This document shows, piece by piece, positions 56,378 to 64,000 of a stretch of DNA of 64,000 bases. The DNA comes from Obelidium mucronatum. Its lineage: Eukaryota; Chytridiomycota; Chytridiomycetes; Chytridiales; Chytriomycetaceae. The DNA is taken from assembly GCA_025765595.1 (NCBI GenBank), contig JAIVFH010000101.1, positions 54,838 to 118,837 on the forward strand, in the 5' to 3' direction. The translations under genes were made by a program, and so were the position numbers. The notes under the pieces were generated by a model that worked only from the letters and a program-made list of their open reading frames with translations, did not search any database and had not been told where the DNA came from. Numbering within the stretch: the stretch's first letter is position 1; each line of letters opens with the position of its first letter.

Positions 56378-57151
56378 TCAAAATAGAAGGGATGATAGGA
56401 GATCCTCTGCTTCCTTCATACGCTCAGTCTTTGGTTCCACAGGCGAAGGCGATGTGATGGACAGACCAGAAGCTGAAGGAGAGAGAGGGGCTTTGTCTTT
56501 GCGCAATGTTTCGATTTCCTGCAGCAGCCTCCTGTTTTGTTCATTCAGCCTATTTATTTGCGCTTGCATTTTGATAGTTTGCGTTGTGATAAGCGACCAT
56601 TCGGAAGCAGGGATCTGAATGAATTCAGGTTGTAATTTCGGGGGTGCTTGTGCCGGGGGTGCTTCAGGCAAGTGGAGTTTTGGAGTTTCTGGCGGAGAAG
56701 GAATTGCAGCAGCGGTTGTTGTTGATGAGGAAGACGAGGCACATGAAGGAGACAAAGACCGGCTTTGCTCGTTCTGAGGGGGGGCTGCTGCTGACATTGA
56801 TGGTGTTGAAGTGGAGCCAGGTTCACAAGGAGGTGACAGTCTCTGGCGTTTAGTCTGGCTCTGAGTCTCGCCTGCGGAGTCAGATTCAATGTCCAGTTCG
56901 TCTAGAAAAGATGTTTCTGTTCTGAGGGGCGACCCCTTCCGGCCCTCGAGAGAGTAGTGGTGGTGGTGTTGGGGCAACGTGGTTTCAGAAGGCCGCTTGA
57001 AGTGCGGATGCAGCATTAGATGTCGCTGCGGGGCTGGACTTAAAAGCGGATGCTGAAATGTGAACATCGTGTCGGGGGTTTGATGGTTGGCAGTGGCGTC
57101 ACTGTTGGGAGTGTGCTCAGAGATGTGGTTGAAAATGAGTTTTTCTGTCAC
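56378..57151 (-). CDS. coiled-coil protein, cluster member 6
   Basis: 257 residues, start MTEKLIFNHISEHTPNSD at 57151. Ser/Pro-rich first half with an acidic patch (FLDELDIESDSAGETQSQTK) and a basic one (KRQRLSPP), then IQIPASEWSLITTQTIKMQA and the coil QINRLNEQNRRLLQEIETLR, ending with TERMKEAEDLLSSLLF directly at the stop. The last eight residues match the D-[ED]-x-[IVL]-L-x-x-L-[LF]-F motif of members 2, 3 and 5. Function unknown; a leucine-zipper type dimer is possible, but no basic region sits directly before the coil. Confidence 0.6.
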   Translation of the reverse strand: MTEKLIFNHISEHTPNSDATANHQTPDTMFTFQHPLLSPAPQRHLMLHPHFKRPSETTLPQHHHHYSLEGRKGSPLRTETSFLDELDIESDSAGETQSQTKRQRLSPPCEPGSTSTPSMSAAAPPQNEQSRSLSPSCASSSSSTTTAAAIPSPPETPKLHLPEAPPAQAPPKLQPEFIQIPASEWSLITTQTIKMQAQINRLNEQNRRLLQEIETLRKDKAPLSPSASGLSITSPSPVEPKTERMKEAEDLLSSLLF

Positions 57152-57238
57152 CAGTTAAATTTCATATTTAGAGTATGTGATTCTTATTTATTCTTCATGA
57201 GGTACTTCCAGTAAGATATTGCAGCTTAAGAGGTCTTT

Positions 57239-57925
57239 TTAGTTGTTAGGCTTACAGTTGCGTGCGCGCATTCTCTGTAGCAGTCTTTGTTGTACGTCGA
57301 TCAGCCCATATATCCGCACCCTCATGACTAACATTCGCTCCTTTAAATCCACCATCATTTTAAGCTGCTCCAGCCGTGCCTTGTTAATTTCGCCCACGGA
57401 TGCTCTGCTCAAGCTAGCAGGCGTTTCTATACCACGATTTTCGTTGTTCGTCAGATCTGTTACCAGGCAGTATTTCTCGAATAGAGTCCTATTCGGCACT
57501 TCGGAAAGTTCTGCTATCGCCCCAGAGTCGAACTTATCTGGCATTGAACGAGCCTCGGTCAAGCGATCTTCTTCGATTTCTTCGGGTTCATCAACAACAG
57601 TCTCAAAACTCACAATCGAGTCCCTTCGCGTCGGTACAATAACCGTGATGCTTCTTATCGCCTCTTCCGTCTTTTCCCTGTTCTCGTGACTAATGGAAGT
57701 GGATTCCAACTCAAATAATGTCTCGTCAGAGGCGATTGATGACTTGCGCTCATGGGAAGTCGTTTCCTCAATACCAATTGGATTTACGGGTATATTTGGT
57801 AGTTTTTTCGCCCTTCGCAAGACCTTTGGAAGGATCGTGATGTCACGCGGCTCCAGACTATTCCTTGGCTTCTTTCGGGCTGACTTGGGAGGAAGCAATT
57901 GTAGTTTCATCGCATCCGAAGTCAC
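57239..57925 (-). CDS. basic/acidic coiled-coil protein at the end of the cluster
   Basis: 228 residues, single exon, start MTSDAMKLQLLPPKSARKK. Two related halves: ITILPKVLRRAKKLPNIPVN, then an acidic stretch (ETVVDEPEEIEEDRLTEARS), and a C-terminal helix (INKARLEQLKMMVDLKERML, IYGLIDVQQRLLQRMRARNC). It lacks the shared end motifs of the neighbouring cluster, so membership is doubtful. The plus-strand frame 57243-57689 is its shadow. Confidence 0.5.
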   Translation of the reverse strand: MTSDAMKLQLLPPKSARKKPRNSLEPRDITILPKVLRRAKKLPNIPVNPIGIEETTSHERKSSIASDETLFELESTSISHENREKTEEAIRSITVIVPTRRDSIVSFETVVDEPEEIEEDRLTEARSMPDKFDSGAIAELSEVPNRTLFEKYCLVTDLTNNENRGIETPASLSRASVGEINKARLEQLKMMVDLKERMLVMRVRIYGLIDVQQRLLQRMRARNCKPNN

Positions 57926-57947
57926 TTCAATAGTTGAAGTTTCGGAT

Positions 57948-58163
57948 ATGGATGGGAAGATGAATGTGGACTTCCGATGGAAGTACGCGCTGAGAGCGTT
58001 CGCAGTATTTGCGTTCTTGATTTTTATGGAGCTTCGCCGCTTCAGAGCAGAAGGCGAGTCGAAGGTTGCTCATGAATTTAGGGATTTTCTTTTGCTTGCG
58101 TTCTGGTTTTTGTGTTTTGTTCAGTTTCTCTTCATTCTTTTCATTAACTGGCCAAAAATCTAA
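57948..58163 (+). CDS. two-helix membrane mini-protein
   Basis: 71 residues, single exon starting MDGKMNVDFRWKYALRAF. Two hydrophobic segments (AVFAFLIFMEL and FLLLAFWFLCFVQFLFILFI) separated by a charged loop (RRFRAEGESKVAHEFRD). Composition and a clean stop favour a real gene. It diverges from the preceding minus-strand gene by about 20 bases. No family recognised. Confidence 0.45.
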   Translation: MDGKMNVDFRWKYALRAFAVFAFLIFMELRRFRAEGESKVAHEFRDFLLLAFWFLCFVQFLFILFINWPKI

Positions 58164-58444
58164 TTTATTGATTTCATTGATGTTTTTTTTTTGAACTTCG
58201 GTGTTTCCTTTTTCATTACAAACAAAATAGACAATCAGAGATTAGAGTAACGATACATTGTTTTTTATTTGCTGAGGCTGGCGTGTGAATTTGGCATTTA
58301 ATTCCAAAAAAAGTAATACAAATACGCTTTTATGGGCTTGATTGATGTAACGCTAGCAATACATGGCCCAACTCTACAGTAGATTGAGATGGTTCAATTC
58401 TTATGGGCACGGGAGCGGCAGGAGTTTTGGATAAATCTGTTGAT
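58164..58444. other. convergent 3' flanks
   Basis: AT-rich region between two gene ends; no gene seen. Confidence 0.45.
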
Positions 58445-60729
58445 TCAGTTGGGTTTTCGAGAATATCTTGTGTTTGGATTATTCTGAACTTGACCGTCAA
58501 TCACCGCTGATACTATATCCTCGTTCTTAACACCAAAAATGCGGCGGCATGCGGAACAAACAAATTCTTGGTTGTCCCATTTAGGATACCACTTCTGGAC
58601 CAGGGTCCTCGACACCAGCTTCTCGTTCAATACAGTAGATATGCTGCCAGACGCTGCATCGACCACAGGAAATCATCGGAAGACCATCTGTGATTAGATA
58701 TGATTATTTGGATAAACACATGATACAAAAAAAACCATGCTGCGTTTTACCATCCCAATTTTTAGCCTTTTTTCCCACAACTGCAACTAAACATCCAAGA
58801 GTTTACGACAGCTGCAGCTTTTTTACTTTTTCCACGGCCTCCACGACCGCCTCTGCCACCACGGATGGGCCTTGGTCTGTCTTCCGGTTTGTCAATACGA
58901 GTTCGTTTCACAGGTGATGCAAACTCTGCAATATTGGTTGGATGGTCGTGGACTTCCTCATTCGAGTTATCATCAATGATGTCCACAGACACGCTCTCGA
59001 GGGATTCTCGTATAAGATCTTCAGGAATAGGACTCTCCTCGCCAAACCGCTGCATTCTTCTTTTGAGTCTTTCCTGGCGTAATTGGGCGGCGTCTTTTGG
59101 CACAGGAGGGCCTGCGGCTGCTCTGGCGCGGGTGGTTCTACGACCAAACTCTTCCTATTTATTATTTTTCAAAGAAACAGAAATGAGTTTCCCCATTTAA
59201 TACCATGATAGTTGCTATACCTCCTGATAGTCTGCACTTATAAGTCCTTGTTCGATCCACTGTAACCGTTCTTGTTCCATTTGCTCTACTTGACGGGACT
59301 CGAGCCGAGAAGAACGTTTTCTCAACAAGTTCTGAGCTTGAATTTCTTCCTGCCGTCGGTGCTCTTCAAGTAGTTGCAGTCGTTTCAGTTCCTGCTCTCC
59401 TCTTTCCTGTACGAGTTTCCATGCTGAGTGGAATCAAACAACTTGTGTCAACAAAAGAACACAAACCTCCAAGTTTTCAATCACTTTTACTCCAACGCCT
59501 GATGTCAGAGCCTGATACAAGGTTTTTTTCGTATCGGTGCTTACTGTCCTTGAACTTTTCGGGGTATGTTTTCCAATCGCTAATGGTGCGGCAGACGAGT
59601 TCCCATTTTGGTTTCTTTTTTAAAAGGCGGGCATGTTTGGAGGGTGTGAGGGGTGGTTTTCCTCGACCCACGGCTTTGGGCAGTTCTTGCGGTAAACTCG
59701 CGGGATCGAATTCGCGATATAGCCGATTATCTTTTGGCATGGAGTTATATTTTTATGATGATGCGAGCAAAATAATACACCTACCATCAAATAACCAAAA
59801 AGTTCCGCCTTCAGTGTCCCAGCCAATAGGATCTACTCTCCAGTGCCTGCAATCATCCTCATCTTTGGCGACGGATCGAAAGCGTTCTGGTAAATCAAAC
59901 TGCCATTCAGATATCCGACGGAGAATCCGCACCTTTTATATAAATGAATCAAAGAGTGTTAAAATAATAAACAAATAGTAGATACGTCAGTGATGGTTAC
60001 CTTTTCAATAGGAGATAGGTCTTGATATTCCGTTTCTTGCGGGAACATTGATGTCCAGTCTTGCTGCCTCTTTTCGCATTCTTTACGAAACCAATGTGGC
60101 CAGGATTCAGGACTGTAGGAACAAATATATTAGCAGGTGCCATTAGTGAATGTGGGAGGCAAGTTCATGTGGTGGTTGATTGTGATTGATGCGTATCCTG
60201 AAGACACAAAGCGAAAACCGCCATGTATTCTATTCCATTGGAGCCAAGTATTACAGGGATCTGAGCGAACGTATAGTATCCAGAAAAGGTCCGAACGAGT
60301 TAGGTGGGTGTTGGGGGAGACGTACGTAACGAATCTGTTGAAGGTCATTATTCTGAGCATTTTGACATGAAGATTGATGAGTTCAGCAGGCGGCGGAGTC
60401 GTAACGAGAGCGTTTTCGAAGGCCTGTGGGTATGAAGTAGGCTAGTTTTAATATTGCAGTTATTCAGCGCAGTGGTTAGCAGCAAACACCTCGGTGGACT
60501 CGAACGGATACTCGATCGGGCCCTGGAACATTGTGCAGAACTGCGCCGTAGCGGCAAACTCCCAGGCGGCCCTGAGCCGGCCGATGTTCCAGTCCTTGCG
60601 CCTAGCGGGCTCGTCCGGCGGCGCATCGTTCGTAAGGGATTCTTCGTCCGAAGACGCGGCGGCCTCGGACGCGACGTCGGAAAAGGCGGCAAGCGACGCG
60701 CCGATGGGCGACAGCGAACTGTCTGACAT
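58445..60729 (-). CDS. CECR2-like DDT-domain chromatin protein with PHD-type finger
   Basis: Start MSDSSLSPIGASLAAFSDVA at 60729. N-terminal block WEFAATAQFCTMFQGPIEYP and ELINLHVKMLRIMTFNRF fit a DDT domain, which binds ISWI-type remodellers. The middle is very close to animal CECR2: VRILRRISEWQFDLPERFRS, DDCRHWRVDPIGWDTEGGTF, WLFDDNRLYREFDPASLP, then PKWELVCRTISDWKTYPEKF. A Glu/Arg-rich coil (EQELKRLQLLEEHRRQEEIQ) and an RGG patch (RGGRGGRGGRGKSKKA) lead to a finger read as FSCSCGKK, LPMISCGRCSVWQHIYC, NQEFVCSACRR, which is the PHD cysteine/histidine order. The finger is interrupted by shifts of one base near 58766 (a run of six A) and near 58600. Likely subunit of an ISWI-family remodelling complex. 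Confidence 0.7.
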
Positions 60730-60776
60730 GTTTCTTTTTATTTTTATTTCTTTTTTATTTTTGTTTTTGCTTTTGA

Positions 60777-62591
60777 ATGCAGTGCTACTACGAGGCCCTG
60801 GGCGTAGAAAGAACGGCTGATGCCGCTGCGCTAAAGAAAGCATACAGGACAAAGGTGCTTTGTTTGGATTCAGATGCAGTCAGAGGTCGATTGTAACCAA
60901 CTAATGACATCTGCTCCAACGAAGGCTCTCGAATTACACCCAGACAAGAACCCGCATAGAATAGAAGAAGCAACTCGACTGTTTGCACACGTTCAGAATG
61001 CTTATCAGGTTCTCAACGATCCACATGAACGGGCTTGGTTGGTTACCAGGCAGTGACTTCACCACTCATTGGATGTTAACCAGCTCCGAGTAGGTACGAT
61101 TCACATCGAGAATCGATTCTTCGAGGTCAAGACCCAGATCCAACAGCAGCCAACCATACCCCCTCGTCTTCCACATCAACTCCAGTCAACACTCTCATGC
61201 AGTTCTTTTCTCCGTCATGCTATTCTGGATTCGATGATTCAAACATCAAATCATTCTTTCGTGTCTATTCTGCTCTCTTTGAAAAACTCCAGAATGAGGA
61301 GCTAGTGGCCGCTGAAACAGACCCGGAATCAATCTTCCAAACAGACAAGACCAGTGTTTTTGAATTCCAAGAGTTTGTATTTCTAGGGGATTCAAAGGAG
61401 GAATATCCACGGGAATTTTATAATCGGTGGGTGTTTACCTATCTATTTTCTTTTTTGGTAACTGACATGACTTTAAATTCGACATGCATCAAGATTTCTG
61501 ACGTTTAGCAGTACAAAGTCGTTCAGATGGTATGACAAGTACAGACTGAGTGATGCTGAGAACCGCCCCGTTCGACGAGAAATGGAATCCCAAAACCAAA
61601 AATTCAGATCAAACGCGAGGCGAGAGTACAATGAAACAGTCAGAGCGCTTGCGAGACATGTCCAGAAGCGGGATCCGCGATATCAACGGCATTTGGAAAA
61701 CGAAAAATACGCCAGAGACGTGAAAGCTGCTGCGTTAAAGGAAAAGAAGCGGAAGGAAAAAGAAGAAACGTTGAAGAAAGCAGAGGTGTTTGAAGTTCAG
61801 GATTGGGCGAAAGGGCCGGATCTCATTCTGGATGAGGAGGATGAAATTATTGAGCTGAATGAATTTTATTGCCAAGCCTGCGGAAAGCTCTTTAAATCTG
61901 ATCGTCAGGTTGGTGCTTTTATTGGGGTAGAGTTTCAACTCAATCTTGATTGCAGTGGAAAAATCACGAGAATTCGAAGAAACATAAGCAAAATGTAGAG
62001 GAGCTTCGTCGCCAGCTACTGGAGGAAGACTCGTTTCTATTCGGGATCGAAGACGAGGAAAACACTTCAGCAGAACACATTGAAAAAGGATCTATCCCTG
62101 AGCCGCCTGTCATTTCGAGTCAAGGGGGCCTTGATGCACTCCTTGCAGAGTTGGATCTATCTGATTGCTCGTCAACGGTCGACAATTTAATTCCTTCACC
62201 TGTTTCAAGTACCCCCTTGGAAATGGACAAACAGCCTGCCAATGCCTTCAACTCGGATGTTGACACTCAATCGCTTGACTCAGAAATGGAAGATGTACTC
62301 ATATTAAACGCTACAAAGAAATCTAAAAAGTTAAAGCAAAAGGTCAAATTAGCCGGACCTCCTACGAATCTGGAACCTGCACCAGCTTCAAATACCACGA
62401 TTGATTCTAATCAACCGTCGAAACTGAGTGCAAAGGAAAAAAAGAAACAGCGAGAAGCTAAAAAAGTGGAAAAGCAAAAATTGGAAAGTACAGTTTGTTC
62501 TGTGTGTCAAAAAGGGTTTTCAACGCGGAATCAGTTGTTTGAGCATTTGGAGGACTCTGGACATGCGGTTCTTCGCAATAAAAAGAGATAA
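60777..62591 (+). CDS. JJJ1: JJJ1/DNAJC21-type J-domain co-chaperone of 60S ribosome maturation
   Basis: J-domain protein that works with Hsp70 and the Rei1 zinc-finger protein to release and recycle Arx1 from cytoplasmic pre-60S subunits. Exons join MQCYYEALGVERTADAAALK, the J-domain HPDKN motif (LELHPDKNPHRIEEATRLFA), YQVLNDPHERAWYDSHRESI, then SPSCYSGFDDSNIKSFFRVY, EFVFLGDSKEEYP and KSFRWYDKYRLSDAENR, matching the DNAJC21 region after the J domain. Two C2H2 fingers follow: FYCQACGKLFKSDRQWKNHE and CSVCQKGFSTRNQLFEHLED, with a charged lysine-rich tail between. Introns near 60855-60920, 61031-61093, 61425-61508 and 61910-61954. Length about 540 residues, normal. It shares a short promoter (60730-60776) with the divergent CECR2-like gene. 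Confidence 0.9.
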
Positions 62592-62743
62592 AACTATAAG
62601 GAGTATCGTAAATGTAAATTGCAGCTCTGGTGCTGGCTTTTCTTGAACTTGCTTTATGATCTCCAACTCCAGCTCCAGCTCTTGGAACCAACAGAAATAA
62701 ATGCAAAACAAAACCTGAAAAGCCACAAGTAAAAGTTCCAAAA

Positions 62744-62998
62744 ATGACGATCACCAACACAATTCCCCGCCTTGGAAATCCCAGAATTGGCAGACGCGCT
62801 TTTCTATATGCCGTTATCGCGAAAGCTGGGTTCACGGGAACGCCCATATTCAAGGCAGGTCCAAGCTTTGGGGTTGGCTTGACCCAGTGTCTCCAGGAGC
62901 TCGAATATCTTGGTATTCGTTATGTTGACACACCTGGCCTCGCCGACCCTGAGCTTGAAGCAAAAGTAACTGAGGTGCGGTGGCAAGCCATCCGCTAG
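62744..62998 (+). pseudogene. truncated P-loop GTPase-like fragment with degraded Walker A
   Basis: 84 residues. FGVGLTQCLQELEYLGIRYV then DTPGLADPELEAKVTE: the DTPGLAD motif is the G3 switch of AIG1/septin-type GTPases, and the stretch AVIAKAGFTGTPIFKAG follows the usual order after a P-loop. The P-loop itself reads GNPRIGRRAF in place of G-x4-GK-S/T, so nucleotide binding is unlikely. The protein ends soon after the switch, long before the G4/G5 motifs, hence a fragment. It may belong to the decayed mobile-element material that follows. Confidence 0.4.
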
Positions 62999-63101
62999 GA
63001 CCTTTTTAGCACTGAATTTTTTTGTAGAAGCTTTTAAGAGTAGTTCAGCATAAAAACGTGTTTATTTGCAACCCTAACCCTTTGCAAAATGGGGTCAATA
63101 C

Positions 63102-63460
63102 CTAAGAAAGAGCAAGAGCAAAAGACTTTTGCTCCTCTTTCCATTGATGGAAGGTATGTATAATATGATTGGGAGTATAATGTGGCAGTTGTACCAAATT
63201 AATGAGACGAATCATCTCATCTGCAAATTTTTTAGGGGGACGGAACTTTCTTGAATAAGCCAAGGAAAGTTTTTGCACAAGTCTAATGGATGCCAATGTC
63301 TTGACACGAGAGAAAGCTACATATAAAGTTTGAGGATTATAGTTTGGACGGTCCAATTGAGCAATGGTGATCCAATGATTCAAGGTGACCCCTTGAAGTT
63401 TCTCAGGGTGCAAGCCAAAGCCGAGATAGCGGGAAATTGGGTCAGAGTGATGGACTTTGA
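63102..63460 (-). pseudogene. PIF1-like (Helitron-type) helicase C-terminal fragment
   Basis: About 110 residues including LGFGLHPEKLQGVTLNHW and TLYVAFSRVKTLASIRLV, the last helicase motifs (V and VI, Q-G-x-T-L and Y-V-A-x-S-R) of SF1B helicases of the PIF1/Helitron group. Upstream it is closed by an in-frame stop at about 63461 within the probable LTR edge of the copia element, and no N-terminal part is in the window. So the fragment is probably a Helitron remnant, possibly cut by insertion of the copia element. Confidence 0.5.
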
Positions 63461-63479
63461 CTTATCAGAATTGGGCAGT

Positions 63480-63707
63480 GATATTCTGACAGATAGCGTG
63501 AGAGGGGGCACGGCAACAACACCAGGAACTTATGAGGAACAATGTGAGTGTGAGCGATAGAGAACACAACACAGGAGTTTCGAAGCAAGAAGTAAAGAAA
63601 CACAAAGGGGAAAGCGAAACATTATATAGGAAATATTTGGGGGGTGGTTGAGTAAGTGAAACCCAAAATAAACAAATGATGTTTCAGATGTGTGATTGTG
63701 TTCGACA
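63480..63707 (-). repeat. 3' long terminal repeat of the copia element (inner end uncertain)
   Basis: Read on the minus strand the repeat starts TGTCGAACACAATC at 63707, right after a purine-rich tract (GTTGAGGGGCA) as expected for the plus-strand primer, and contains a TATA box (CCTATATAATG near 63624). The other end should be CA; it cannot be fixed without the second copy, which is outside the window. Confidence 0.45.
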
Positions 63708-63713
63708 TGCCCC

Positions 63714-63998
63714 TCAACTGGAACCCGGTAGGTACTTTGAGAGATCAATAACATTGATAAATTCCTTGTGTTTTTGGAGATCAAATTTTGATACTGGTTT
63801 GGTGTTCGGATCTGCTGGATTATCCGAGCTGTCAATGACAGATGCATTGATAAGGCCTTGGTGTTGTCTTTCGCGTAAGGCCATGTGCTTGACATCGATG
63901 TGTTTTGACTTATTCCTGTGACAGTTGTTGTGCGCTATAGCTATTGCAGTGTCGTTGTCGCAATAAATTGGAGTTGGTGAAATTTGGTAGATTCCAAT
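63714..63998 (-). CDS. Ty1/copia polyprotein, RNase H C-terminal end (partial)
   Basis: Open frame entering from the window edge: YCDNDTAIAIAHNNCHRNKS, KHIDVKHMALRERQHQGLIN and SSDNPADPNTKPVSKFDL, stop at 63714-63716. The DN-x-x-A-I-x-I-A, SKHIDV-x-H and NPADPNTK blocks are the copia RNase H signature. The aspartate of CDN is a catalytic metal ligand. Upstream domains (reverse transcriptase, integrase) are outside the window. Confidence 0.85.
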   Translation of the reverse strand: MGIYQISPTPIYCDNDTAIAIAHNNCHRNKSKHIDVKHMALRERQHQGLINASVIDSSDNPADPNTKPVSKFDLQKHKEFINVIDLSKYLPGSS

Positions 63999-64000
63999 TT

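Larger units (their letters stand above)
63480..64000 (-). mobile_element. 3' end of a Ty1/copia LTR retrotransposon
   Basis: RNase H end of the polyprotein followed by a purine tract and LTR, all on the minus strand; the body lies beyond base 64000. The reading frame is open to the edge, so the element may be young. Confidence 0.8.

Noticed and set aside
1..64000. CRISPR arrays, rRNA, tRNA
   Set aside because: No regularly spaced identical repeats, no rRNA blocks, and no cloverleaf with intact arms noticed by eye; a tRNA scan was not possible.

Overview
The window is nuclear DNA of a eukaryote whose genes are cut by many short GT-AG introns (mostly about 30-80 nt) and sit close together on both strands. 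Gene content points to a zoosporic (flagellated) fungus such as a chytrid: a PIH1D3/DNAAF6-like axonemal dynein assembly factor and a CCDC81-like protein (flagellum or basal body), beside GH20-type, chitin-related secreted proteins and an otherwise fungal/opisthokont set (SMG6-like PIN protein, JJJ1/DNAJC21, gamma-SNAP, UBE2J2-type E2, RibD_C reductase, CECR2-like DDT/PHD protein). The assignment is inference from content, not from a marker gene.

Layout. 1-4.3 kb: end of an SMG6/EST1-like gene and an alkaline ceramidase. 4.3-7.6 kb (-): a coiled-coil protein with a C1q/TNF-like end, divergent from 7.7-11.9 kb (+), an ABCA-type half transporter with an intron carrying GC-rich hairpin repeats. 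12.3-17.5 kb: a small CBM19-like reading frame and two tandem GH20-like secreted proteins in which the catalytic signature is lost. 17.9-28.6 kb: a probable composite DNA transposon of about 10.7 kb, with matching inverted terminal motif series, a DDE integrase gene inward from the left, a HECT-like gene inward from the right, and a 2OG-Fe(II) oxygenase-like gene and unrecognised genes between. 28.7-33.3 kb: gamma-SNAP, DNAAF6-like, RING-like and UBE2J2-like genes. 33.4-38.0 kb: a Gln-rich protein and three tandem claudin-like four-helix membrane proteins, the last broken. 38.4-50.6 kb: RibD_C reductase, BTB protein, CCDC81-like, a disordered protein flanked by direct repeats of its neighbour, and a proline-rich CH-domain protein. 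51.2-57.9 kb (-): a tandem cluster of small, mostly single-exon Gln-rich coiled-coil proteins that share N- and C-terminal motifs and match no family I know. 57.9-62.6 kb: a two-helix mini-protein, the CECR2-like gene and JJJ1. 62.7-64 kb: decayed mobile-element material (GTPase-like fragment, PIF1/Helitron helicase tail, 3' end of a Ty1/copia element running out of the window).

Two cautions. Exon limits were read by eye from GT/AG sites and frame continuity and are approximate. Several genes carry single-base frameshifts, often in homopolymers, after which a family-like frame resumes; some are probably assembly errors rather than real breaks.
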